Shown one piece after another: positions 40,502 through 50,026 of a stretch of DNA of 64,000 bases. The first letter of the stretch is position 1, and each line of letters begins with the position of its first letter. The notes under the pieces were generated by a model, which was not told the DNA's origin, did no database searches, and saw only the letters and a list, made by a program, of their open reading frames with translations. Both the position numbers and the translations under genes were made by a program. Source of the stretch: Ixodes scapularis (lineage: Eukaryota > Arthropoda > Arachnida > Ixodida > Ixodidae); NCBI RefSeq assembly GCF_016920785.2, contig NW_024609879.1, positions 10,479,145-10,543,144 of the forward strand. Direction: 5' to 3'.

Positions 40502-41840
40502 TCAGCGGGATTCAGGGCGGAGAGGCGGCGCTGAGGATGGCGAACTTCGGAGGTACTGCCCGATGTCGCGAGGGCGTTCGTCACACCTTGGGCGTGGGTC
40601 GTCTGGGTGGAATCGGCGCAGCCCCAGTTGTCGGTAGGGGCATCGACGGTAAATGTGACCGGCTGCACCAGAGTGATAGCAGTACGGGCGCCCATCGGCC
40701 GTACTCCCCACATCGGTCTTTCGCGGCGCAGCTTGTTCTGGACGGACGTGCGCCCGATCTTCTTGGCGTCGGGGATACTGCGGCGCTGGAGGCTCACGTC
40801 GGCGTGGCGCTGTGCACTGGTAAGCTCGGGGCGGTGGCCGTCGGGCAGCTGCGGCGTAAGTCAGCGTCGGCGGTTCGGGAGTGGCGCCGACGAGAACTTC
40901 TGGCTGCAGCCTGATGAACTTCTTACCGTGCCATCTCCGCGATTGAGGGCGAAGCTCGGCTGGCGGTGGCAGGTAGAAGCGTCTGAATTTCCTCCCGCAC
41001 GACATCCCGGATGATTTAGCGGAGATCCGGACTGTTGCAGCTAGAAGGCGAGAGTGCAGCGACGCCGGGAAGTCGCTGGTAGTAGGAGGTCCGTGATTGA
41101 AGAGCACGTTCGATGTTCGTCGCCTCGGTGACGAAACCTTCGACTGTTGTCGGAGGGCTCCGGTCAAGACCGCCGAAGATGTTTTCTCTCACGCCTTGCA
41201 TGAGGACGCGCGGTATTTTCTCCTGGGGTGCTTCAGGGTCTGCACGGGTACTCAGCCGCAGAACATCTTCCACAAAGCTCGTGACTCTTTCGTTAGGTAC
41301 TTGAAACCTCGACTGGACAAGATCTTCGGCCCGCTGCCTACGATGTTGATTCATGAATGTCCGCTTCAGCTCGGTGACGCACGTGTCCCACGACGTCAGC
41401 GAACCCTCATGGATCTCGAACCAGTTTCTTGCAGTTTTCTCCAAGAAGAAGTAGAGATTCTGTAGGCGCTGTTCCGTAGTCCAACCGATATGACGGCCTA
41501 TGCGTTCATAATGTTGAAGCCAGTCCTCTACATCCACATGGGCCTCGCCATGGAAGGGCGTCGGATTGCGTGGGGCGCCAGGCATGAAGACGACGGTTGG
41601 AGCGGTCGAGGTCTGCGGCAATCGGTTGTTCATCGTCGGCCTGTTTGAATGCTTGGTCCTGGTGGCCAAAGTCCAAATTCCGGTTGTAGGCCTTGAATGC
41701 GGCGACTTAATCGGGTCTCGGTAGTGTCTTGGTCGCGTCGTCGTGGGCTTACTGTCGGACTTGCACTGCGGGCCCTCGGAGGGGTACGCTGCAGGGACAT
41801 GCGGTACCCCGCGCCTCCACCAAAATGTCACGAATGACAA
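40502..41840 (-). pseudogene. gag: gypsy gag relic
   Basis: The N-terminal frame (about 41,780-41,016) has TPFHGEAHVDVEDWLQHYER, RNWFEIHEGSLTSW, ERVTSFVEDVLRLS and GGLDRSPPTTVEGF, the capsid-type gag of this family. It shifts frame near 41,030 into a Pro/Arg-rich segment and a zinc knuckle reading CYHSGAAGHIYRRC. There the second Cys is Ser, so the knuckle lacks a ligand. The intact relative at 47,900 has CFHCGEADHTYRRC. Confidence 0.82.
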
Positions 41841-42115
41841 GTGATGAGGCGATAATACCTAAAGAAACTAAACGTTTGATGGCGCAAACTTGCGCCCAAA
41901 AATGAAAAGGGAACAGAAGAAAGTAGAGCGTCGCTGGCGTCGAAGTCGACGCCGCAGCAGAGTCGAACGCTGGGGCGAAACTGACTCCGCTCGCCTTGAA
42001 GAGTCCCTTATGTACCCTCGTAGGTTTCTGGATCATACGGTGTAGAACGTTCGGTGCGTAGAATATTCGGAACTTGATCAGACGAAAATGTTCTCGAACT
42101 TGCAAGAAGGCTAAG
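41807..42115 (-). repeat. LTR and primer-binding site of the truncated gypsy
   Basis: The LTR begins TGTCACGAATGAC at 41,826 on the plus strand and aligns with the 363-bp LTR of the young element (ACTAAACGTTT, GCGTCG, GCAGAGTCGA.CGCTGGGGCGAA). Its far end is unclear because a SINE follows near 42,115. The primer-binding site TGGTGGAGGCGCGGGG lies at 41,822-41,807 on the minus strand, three bases from the LTR. Confidence 0.65.
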
Positions 42116-42215
42116 TTTAAATAATAAATAAAAGGGCAGTCCTCTGACTGGAATCGAACCCACACCTTCCGCGCGACGGTCAAGTGCGGTAACCACTCGG
42201 CCAAGCACGCGCTTG
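42115..42215 (-). mobile_element. tRNA-derived SINE
   Basis: The minus strand shows an A box TGGCCGAGTGGTTA (42,203-42,190) and a B box GGTTCGATTCC (42,160-42,150), followed by a short A/T-rich tail (TTTATTTATTATTTAAA). The A box is of the Ser/Leu tRNA type. The acceptor and T stems do not pair, so it is not a functional tRNA. Tick genomes carry tRNA-derived SINEs (the Ruka family); membership is possible but not shown. It lies at or in the LTR of the truncated gypsy. Confidence 0.65.
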
Positions 42216-42573
42216 CTCGCCGACGCGCGTGGCAATATTTCACGCTGCTAAAAGAAGTGTCACTAATTAAAATGCGCATAAGACATGCCAGTTTAAATAT
42301 TCTGTTCAATTTACCAAATATTCAATATCGATCTCGACGCCAACATCTAAAAAAGCCGCTACATGTTGTTGAAAGTAGAAAGATGTCCTTCCTTATCCGT
42401 CCTTTTTGCTTATTCTTTCTGTAACAAGTTATCAAAACGAACGCGCTCACGTTCAACTATGTTCAACTGCGCAGAATATTAAGCTCTAAAAACTGGTACT
42501 CCATGCCATAGAACTGCAGGTGTTTGAATATTTCTTGAAGGCTTCTCAGGCAGCACACAGTATTGGGCCAACA

Positions 42574-42950
42574 TTGGATTTGATGGGGCAAAGAACGGCC
42601 TAACAATGGCCCAAATGAGCCATATGTTTCCCAATATTGGAATCACATTGGACAAGATAGGACTATCAAAGCCAATGGTTTTCCAATATTGGTGATACGT
42701 TGGCATAGGCTGGTCAACATTGGACTGTCAAAGCCAATAGCTTTCTAATATTGGATATACGGCGGCATAAGTTGTCCAGTATTGGACTGTCGGAGCCACT
42801 GGCTTTCTTATATTGGCTATACACTGGCATAACTTGTCCAATATTGGACTGTCAAAGCCAATAGCTTTCCAATATTGGATATACGCCGGCATAACCTGTA
42901 CAATATAGGACTGTTAGGGCCAATGGTTTTCCGATATTGAATATACATGG
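42574..42950 (+). repeat. Minisatellite, about 62-bp units, six copies
   Basis: Units share CCAATATTGG, ACTGTCAAAGCCAAT.G.TTT, and a GGCATAA.TTGTCCA spacer, repeating from about 42,574 to 42,950. The CCAATATTGG palindrome is present in most units and includes a CCAAT motif. It lies immediately upstream of the 43-kb THAP gene promoter region. Confidence 0.8.
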
Positions 42951-42954
42951 CTTG

Positions 42955-43096
42955 CACCTACGTCATGCGTGTCACGTGAGTGACGTCAGTTCCGCCGACG
43001 GCTAGCCGACGGAAACGCTGGGCGCCATCTTGACGGCCACTTTTCGTCCGTGACTGCAGCTAGGCGCATGCACGCCGGCACTCCCTTGCTTTGGTT
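42955..43096 (+). promoter_or_regulatory. Putative promoter of the small THAP gene
   Basis: Within 140 bp upstream of the ATG there are a CACGTGAG E-box (42,974), a perfect CRE GTGACGTCAG (42,981), and GGCGCCATCTTGACGG (43,021), a YY1-type motif. The THAP/P gene on the other strand also has a CGCCATCTTG site about 110 bp from its ATG. No TATA box is evident, consistent with a GC-rich TATA-less promoter. Confidence 0.45.
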
Positions 43097-46000
43097 ATGG
43101 TAAACTGTGCTGTTTTCGGATGCAGCAATCGATCCCACAAAAAAGCCGGCTCTTCGAGCTGTGCTACCGTCCGATTTTTTTTATTTCCGGCGGTTATCAC
43201 AACGTCCTGTTGCAAGACGCGAGACCTGTCAACAGCCCGACGAAGCGAATGGATTCGCAGTGTGAACCCAGCCGACATAAAGGATGCCACTCCGTTTCAC
43301 CGGATTTGTAGCGTGCATTTCGTGACAGGTAAGAAGCTCTATTGATTAATTGTTTATTCAATTTGCAAGGTATTGACACTTGCTACGGTGCCTTCGTGGC
43401 CAGTGAGTGCGTGCGGGGGCGGTACGCAGCGCGTCTGTTTGTTGACACCTAACTTTTTATGTGCTCTGTTTATAATTCTTCAAACGCCAGGCAAACCGTC
43501 AGCTCTTTTTGACCCTAATCACCCAGACTGGGCCCCTTGTTTGCTGCTTGGGCACAAGAAGTTTAGTCGGGGAACTGCCAGGTAAATAAGACATATTGTC
43601 ACGAGTGGTGACCAGAATAACAATAAATAAACAGGAAGAACTAAACGTTTAATGTGGCGAACTTGTGCCAAAACAAAAAGAGAATAGAAAATAATAACAA
43701 AGCGTCGCGAGCGTCGAGGTCGGCGAGACAGCAGAGTCGAGCGCTGGGGCGAAAACTGACTGGACAAGGTCGCGGGCTGCCTCTTATCTAGAGTGAGTCA
43801 CTATCTCGAAGATTCGGAGGAGAAGGTTCGAGCGTAGCGCGCTCGGGGCGAGAATGAACAAGCACTTTCTAGAACAACAAAAACAAGGATGAACGATAGT
43901 TATGTCCGCAGCAAGAATGAACGAGAACTTTCTACAAGTCCGTGACCCTGCGCGCGGCATTATCCCCCCTTTAAAAAGTGCATCGTCCCGGTGCAGCACA
44001 AAACGAAGAACAACAAACAAAAACAAATCCAAAACAAAAAGGCAGCAGAATCGCGAGTCGCAGTTCACAGTTCACCCGTCGACGAGAGTGGAAAGTTCTA
44101 TCGTTCGTAATACGGCTTCAGCCGGACGACGTGCACCACCTCGGGTCGCGGCTGACGTCTTGCAGATGGGCGCGTTCCGTCGGGTAGAACTTCGTAGTTC
44201 AGATCGCCGAGGCGTCGGATGATCTTGTAGGGTCCGAAATAGCGTTTCAGGAGTTTTTCGCTGAGACCGCGACGACGTATTGGTGTCCAAACCCATACCC
44301 GGTCTCCGGGTTGAAAGTGGACGTCCCGGCGACGAAGGTTATACCGGTGTGCGTCGATTCGCTGTTGGTCTTGAATCTTGACTCTTGCCAGTTGACGAGC
44401 TTCCTCCGCGCGCTGGGAGATGAGTTGAGCGTCGTCGTTGACATCACCGGTTGGCACGTGAGGCAGCATGGCGTCGAGCGTCGTGGTAACCGTTCGGCCG
44501 TGTACCAGTTGGAACGGTGTCATTCCCGTGGTTTCTTGAACCGCTGTGTTGTACGCAAACGTGACGTACGGCAGCACCTCGTCCCATGTTTTGTGCTCTA
44601 CGTCGACGTACATGGAAATCATGTCGGCGATGGTCTTGTTGAGTCTCTCCGTCAGCCCGTTGGTCTGCGGGTGGTACGCCGTGGTGCGACGATGGCTGGT
44701 GTGGCTGAGACGAAGGACTTCTTGCGTCAGCTGGGCCATGAAGGATGACCCGCGATCTGTAATCAGTACTTCAGGTGCGCCGTGTCGAAGGAGAATGGAC
44801 TCGACGAAAAATTTGGCGACTTCCACGGCTGTTCCCTATGGCAGGGCTTTCGTCTCGGCGTATCGTGTAAGATAATCGGTCGCGACGATAATCCACCGAT
44901 TTCCTTGCGTCGATGTTGGGAACGGCCCAAGCAAATCCATTCCGACTTGCTGGAAAGGCCTAGTCGGGGCAGGTATCGGCTGCAGGAGTCCTGCTGGCTT
45001 CGTCGGGGGCCTCTTACGTCGTTGGCACTCATGGCACGACCTTGTGTACAGATGGACTGTTTTCGGGAGTCTCGGCCAGTAGTACTTGTCACGAATCCGG
45101 GCGAGCGTCCGGCTGTAGCCAAGGTGTCCAGCCGTCGGGTCGTCGTGGCATGCTTGAAAGATTTCTTCTCGCAGGCTGGCCGGAACAACCAGCAGCCAAG
45201 CAGGGTTTCTCGTTCCGAAGTTCTTCTTGAAGAGCACACCTCGCCGCAGAACGAAGCTTGACAAGTCTCGGGCCAAGACTCGCGGAACTGAACTTCCTTG
45301 GCCTTCGAGGTGTTCGATCACGGCGCGAAGTTCCGGGTCGTCTCGTTGAAGTGCTCCCATGTCGGCATCCGTCACTGCACCGAGAAAACGGGCGTCGTCG
45401 TCGTCGTCAGTACTTTCGGGAGGAGATTCGACTGGGCCTAGACAAACAGTCGGCGTCGTTATGCTTGCGGCCAGACTTATGCACAATGGCCACGTCGAAT
45501 TCTTGCAGTCGCAGACTCCAGCGAGCGAGGCGTCCTGACGGGTCCTTGAGGTTGGCGAGCCAACAGAGAGCGTGGTGGTCCGTGACAACGCGAAACGGGA
45601 TCCCGTACAGGTACGGGCGGAACTTGGTTAACGCCCAGATGACAGCGAGACATTCCTTGTCGGTCGCCGAGTAATTTTTCTCTGCCTTAGACAGTGCCCG
45701 GCTTGCGTAAGCGATCACCCTCTCTGCTCCGTCTTGTCTTTGAACGAGTACCGTGCCGAGTCCGGCGTTGCTGGCGTCCGTGTGAACTTCCGTTTCCGCT
45801 GATGGATCGAAGTGCCCGAGGATAGGGGGCGACTGGAGTCTTTCCCTCAGTTCGTTGAACGCTTGTTCTTGCTCCTCCCCCCACTGGAAGTTCACGTCGT
45901 CCTTGGTCAGATGCGTGAGCGGTGCAGAAATCTTGGCAAAATCGCAAACAAAACGCCTGTAGTAAGCGCACAGTCCAAGAAATCTTCTTACGGCTTTCTT

Positions 46001-49000
46001 GTCTGATGGCTTGGGAAATTCTGCAACAGCAGATGTCTTGGAAGGATCAGGGCTTACACCCTGAGCACTCACGACATGGCCCAGGAACTTGAGCTCGCCG
46101 TAAGCGAACCGACATTTTGACGGCTTTAGTGTCAGTCCAGCATTCTGGATAGCCTGTAGTACGGCTCGCAAACGTCTCAGGTGCTCGTCGAAGTCGCTTG
46201 CGAATACCACGACGTCGTCGAGATAGACGAGGCAGCTTTGCCATTTCAAGCCGGAAAGAACGGTGTCCATTACGCGCTGGAACGTCGCCGGTGCTGTGCA
46301 CAGTCCGAACGGCATCACTTTCAATTCGTACAGTCCGTCCGGCGTGACGAAGGCAGTCTTCTCACGATCCCGTTCGTCGACCTCGATCTGCCAGTACCCA
46401 CTCTTCAGGTCCATCGACGAAAAGTATCGGGCATGGCGCAGCCGGTCCAGAGTGTCGTCGATGCGTGGCAGCGGGTAGACGTCCTTTTTCGTTACGGCGT
46501 TTAGTCGGCGATAGTCCACGCAGAACCGAAGAGTCCCGTCTTTCTTTTTCACCAGGACTACCGGTGAAGCCCACGGGCTGCTTGAGGGCTGAACAATGTC
46601 GTCATCGAGCATTTCTTGGACCTGCTTCTGGATGACTTCTCTTTCTTTCACGGAAACACGGTACGGCGACCGACGCACAGGAAGCGCGTTGTCTTCAGTG
46701 ACAATTCGATGTTTCGCAACGGTCGTTTGGCGCACCTTTGACGACGTGGAGAAGCACTCAGTGAACTCGGCGAGAAGGTCACTGAGTTGTCGTCGTTGTG
46801 GGGTAGGCAGGGTTGGGTCGATGTCAAACTGCGAAGGCGGCGTTGTCTTAGGTGGCCACGAAAAGAGGTCTTCTGATATTCCGGCGATTGCGGCTGCGTC
46901 CGGGAGTTCCTCGGCGTGGCCCACGGCGGTGCCTCTCGTAAGGTGTTGGGCCTCCTGTCGGAAGTTCGTTACGAGTGCGACAGTAGCGCGTCCGTCTTGG
47001 AGCTCTGTGACGCCTCTTGCGATGCCGATCCCTCTTCCTAGAAGCAACTGGAGGCTTCCTTCGAGCAAAACGTCGCCACAGAAAGTCTCATCGACCCCGA
47101 CGGGTACGAAAACACTTGACCGCGGCGGTAGGTTCACGTGGTTTGCGAGGACTCGTACCGCGGATGACGTCACTTTGGGGTCCTCCTGTGGTGGAGCAGG
47201 TTTTCGAAGCGTCAGCCGGTTTGCTCCGAGGTCGATGACGGCGCCATACTCGCAGAGAAAGTCCATTCCCAGGATAACGTCCCTCGAACAGTCTTGCAGA
47301 ACGACGAACTTGACAGGGCACGTCTCACCGTGGATCTCGACGCGAGCAGTGCATCTCCCGACCGGTGTGATGAGGTGCCCTCCGGCGGTTCGTATCTGAG
47401 GTCCATCCCACGGCGTCGTGACTTTCCGAAGGCGGCGGGAGAGCCTCCCACTCAAGACTGAGTAGTCTGCTCCGGTGTCCACGAGCGCTGATGCGTCGTG
47501 CCCGTCGATGACGACGTTTAGGTTATTGGACACCGTTGCAGGGGCGTGGTTTCGATCTCTGGTAGCGTTCGAGTGGGGGCCCTCCGACGTTCGTGGAGGA
47601 TCTTGGCGTCGGTCGTCTTCGGCAACTCCACCTCCAGGGGTTGCCGCGGCTAGTTTCCCCGGCGAGGAGCGAGGGGCGACAGGCTTTCACGTCGGGGTCG
47701 GTGCATCGGCGAAGCTGGACGTCGTGGCGACGGCGACCGGAACTCTCGGCGGGACGTAGGCTCGGGGGACTGAGGTCCTCGCAGGTACTCGTCGATCTCC
47801 CGAGGGCGTTCACCATAACGGGGTCGCGGGTCGTTCGGGTGGAACCCGCGAAGCCCGAGTCGTCGGTATGGGCATCGGCGGTAGGTGTGGTCCGCTTCCC
47901 CGCAATGGAAGCACAGAGGGCGTCGGTCGGGCGTTCGCCACACGTCGGTCTTGCGGGGTGCGCGAGGCTCCGGGCAGGCGTACTGGACCTGGTCGTCGTG
48001 GTGTCGGTCGTGCTGCGGCGCAGGAGACTGACGTCGGGGCGGCGCGACATAGGCGCGACGAGGCGGAGGCGGTGGCCGTTGAGCCACTGCGGCGTAAGTC
48101 AACGTGGGCTCCTCGTGGGCTGCCACGACGACGGGAGCCTCTTTCTGGAAGGTTCTCTGGACTTCTTCCCGCACAACCTCGGCGATGGAGAGTGAGGCCG
48201 GGCGTACTGCAGCGGGCAGGAGCTTCTTGAGTTCCTCCTGGACGACTTCACGGATAATTTCACGGATGCCGGGGAGGGTGGTGCCAAGGTCGGATCCGGA
48301 TGTCGCCAGGGTGGTTACGCCGGGGTGTCGCTGGTAGTGTCTGGCGCGTGCTTGTAGGGCCCGTTCCAAATTCGTCGCCTCCGTGACGAACCCGTCGACG
48401 GTTGTCGGGGGATTGCGAATGAGGCCGCCGAATATCTCACTTTTCACACCCCTCATCAAGTATGCAGCTTCTTCTCCTCGGTAGCCTGAGGATCGGCGCG
48501 GGCGCTCAGGCGGAGAACATCCTCAACGAAGCTGGTGACGCTCTCATGTAGGTCTTGGGTCCTTGTTCGCAGGAGATCTTCGGCCCTCTCACGTCGGTTT
48601 TGGCAGGCAAACGTCTTCTTTAATTCTTGCTTGCACACCTCCCACGACGTCAAAGAAGCCTCGTGGTTTTCCAATCAGTGCCTCGCAGTTCCTTCCATCG
48701 AAAAGTAAAGGTTCTGCAAGCAGTGCTCGGCTGACCACCCGTTATGGCGGGCCACCCGTTCATAGTGTTGCAGCCAGTCCTCGATGTCCTCGTGTGCGTC
48801 TCCGTGGAACGGCGTCGGAGTTTTGGGTGCGACGGGCAGGTATACGACGGACGGAGCAGCCGGGGCCTGCGCCTGGTCGGCCATCGTCGTCTTCTTCGGC
48901 TTGGGCTTGTCCAGTAGCAAACCGTATTCAGGATCCTCTCCCTTGATGCGCCGGCTGGTCCGAGTTTCGGGTTCCGCGGGGAGTGGTCTTCTCACTGGGC

Positions 49001-49711
49001 TTGGTACCGGACTTGCACTGCGGGATCTTGGAGGAGAACGCTGTACAGGCATGCGGTACCCCGCACCTCCACCAAAATGTCACGAGTGGTGACCAGAATA
49101 ACAATAAATAAACAGGAAGAACTAAACGTTTAATGTGGCGAACTTGTGCCAAAGCAAAAAGAGAATAGAAAATAATAACAAAGCGTCGCGAGCGTCGAGG
49201 TCGGCGAGACAGCAGAGTCGAGCGCTGGGGCGAAAACTGACTGGACAAGGTCGCGGGCTGCCTCTTATCTAGAGTGAGTCACTATCTCGAAGATTCGGCG
49301 GAGAAGGTTCGAGCGTAGCGCGCTCGGGGCGAGAATGAACAAGCACTTTCTAGAACAACAAAAACAAGGATGAACGATAGTTATGTCCGCAGCAAGAATG
49401 AACGAGAACTTTCTACAAGTCCGTGACCCTGCGCGCGGCAATATATTAGGTCGCATTCTGTCACGAGGTACACACGGCAGATTGTCACTAATCGAAAAAT
49501 AACGTACTTCATTTATAGGTACAATCGACTAAAAGTCCGAGACAAAGTCAGAACGAGATCGCAGAAGGAGCCAGCGCAGCATGGTGTGTATAGCTTGTGA
49601 CAACTCATTTTTATGTGTCATTATTTGCCGCTCGCGTTCATTTCCCTTGCTTAATTTGTAGAAGGGGCTTCCACAAGTGTGCGGAAATCAGGCTGCACTG
49701 CTGAGGATTAA
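43097..49711 (+). CDS. Small THAP-domain protein, four exons, intron 2 occupied by a gypsy element
   Basis: Exon 1, 43,097-43,328, encodes MVNCAVFGCSN...EWIRSVNP...HRICSVHFVT, a THAP zinc finger with Cys4, Cys9, Trp52, Cys71 and His74. It ends at ACAG|GTAAGA. Exon 2, 43,491-43,581 (acceptor AACGCCAG), encodes GKPSALFDPNHPDWAPCLLL and LGHKKFSRGTA, a post-THAP motif common in tick THAP proteins as I recall. It ends at CCAG|GTAAAT. Exon 3, 49,519-49,583 (acceptor TTTATAG), continues in phase with a basic RYNRLKVRDKVRTRSQ segment. Exon 4 starts at 49,662 (acceptor TTTGTAG) and stops at TAA 49,709-49,711. The total is 145 residues. Exons 3 and 4 are short and rest on splice signals and phase, so they are less certain than 1 and 2. 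A further candidate exon (49,792-49,850, EVDWFTQLR) could give an alternative end. The THAP region between the second and third ligands is slightly long for the family. It probably binds DNA; target unknown. Confidence 0.65.
43597..43959 (-). repeat. 3' LTR of the recent gypsy (left copy)
   Basis: 363 bp. On the plus strand it begins TGTCACGAGTGGTGACC and ends CCCTGCGCGCGGCA. On the element's strand a polypurine tract (AAAGGGGGGAT, within 43,960-43,975) directly precedes it, as required for plus-strand priming. Confidence 0.92.
44098..47533 (-). pseudogene. pol: gypsy pol: protease, RT, RNase H, integrase (one frameshift, one stop)
   Basis: The minus-strand order is as follows. Aspartic protease has DTGADYSVL (47,480). 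Reverse transcriptase has FCVDYRRLNAV, SSMDLKSGYWQIEVDE and VYLDDVVVF, with an intact YLDD box. RNase H has EVHTDASNAGLG, YSATDKECLAVIWAL and VTDHHALCWL. After a frameshift near 45,430, integrase continues with its HHCC zinc domain (GHLGYSRTLARIRDKYYWP, SCHECQRRK). The DDE core has MDLLGPFP, ITDRGSSF and TNGLTERLN. The core is cut by an in-frame TAG at 44,838-44,836 but resumes in the same frame to a stop at 44,098. The C-terminal GDRVWVWTPIRRRGLSEKLL segment is the GPY/F-type module. Catalytic residues are all present; only the two lesions prevent a continuous polyprotein. Confidence 0.92.
47650..49052 (-). pseudogene. gag: gypsy gag with one stop and one frameshift
   Basis: The first frame from 49,052 carries a Pro/Arg/Ser-rich N-terminus and TPFHGDAHEDIEDWLQHYER. 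It is interrupted by a TGA at 48,675-48,677 (within GTARH...ENHEASLTSW), where the related element has a Trp codon. It continues in frame to about 48,460, where a one-base shift moves the reading to VKSEIFGGLIRNPPTTVDGF. It ends with a Pro-rich region and an intact zinc knuckle CFHCGEADHTYRRC. This is capsid-nucleocapsid organisation. Confidence 0.9.
49059..49077 (-). promoter_or_regulatory. Primer-binding site of the recent gypsy
   Basis: TGGTGGAGGTGCGGGG on the minus strand starts three bases after the 5' LTR and begins with TGG, the complement of a tRNA CCA end. I cannot name the tRNA from memory. The truncated relative has the same site with one substitution. Confidence 0.7.
49078..49440 (-). 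repeat. 5' LTR of the recent gypsy (right copy)
   Basis: 363 bp, identical in length to the left LTR and differing at two positions by eye. In the element's orientation it is the 5' LTR, followed by the primer-binding site. It ends at 49,440 next to the ATAT duplicate; THAP exon 3 begins 78 bp further on. Confidence 0.92.
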
Positions 49712-50026
49712 ATCTCTTAAGTTTAATTGCTCATTGTAGTATGATTGCACCCTTTGCAACATGTTAACATGACATCTTCAACAAATTTCAGGAGGTTGAC
49801 TGGTTTACTCAGTTGCGAACATCATGCAAGAAAATGTTTGAGAAGCACTAACATTCACTAGCATCCATGATCAGCTCATAATATTAACGGTCTGTGGGTT
49901 AGTGTGTCGAATGTTGACCTGAAGTTGGCATTGTAAGTCGGGGGAATCTGGGTAACACTGATATCTTTTTCTGAGTGAACTGGACCTTTACAGAGTGCTT
50001 TGCTTCTGTATGTTAAAAATGGATAT

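Larger units (their letters stand above)
38395..42115 (-). mobile_element. Truncated Ty3/gypsy element (relative of the 43.6-49.4 kb element)
   Basis: In minus-strand order it has an LTR (41,826 upward), a primer-binding site, gag, protease, reverse transcriptase and part of RNase H. It stops abruptly near 38,395, with integrase and the other LTR missing. It belongs to the same family as the complete element at 43,597-49,440: LTR beginning TGTCACGA, the same gag motifs and the same primer site with one change. Multiple frameshifts make it a relic. Confidence 0.85.
43597..49440 (-). mobile_element. Recent Ty3/gypsy retrotransposon, 5844 bp, complete with LTRs
   Basis: Two 363-bp LTRs with TG...CA ends (43,597-43,959 and 49,078-49,440) enclose gag and pol on the minus strand. 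A 4-bp ATAT duplication flanks it (43,593-43,596 and 49,441-49,444). The LTRs differ, by eye, at only two positions (one near 43,674, one near 43,817), which indicates a recent insertion. Yet gag has a stop and a frameshift, and pol has a frameshift and a stop, so this copy could not make its own proteins as read. It lies in the THAP gene intron, antisense to it. Confidence 0.93.

Noticed and set aside
42150..42215. Functional tRNA gene
   Set aside because: A and B boxes are present, but the acceptor and T stems do not pair; a SINE head is the better reading.
49792..49850. Fifth exon of the small THAP gene (EVDWFTQLR)
   Set aside because: It has an acceptor and an open frame to a stop, but exon 4 stops first in the only phase that joins well; kept only as an alternative.
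49712..50026. 3' LTR of the Mag-like gypsy
   Set aside because: No sequence here matches the region beyond its primer-binding site; the element appears truncated.
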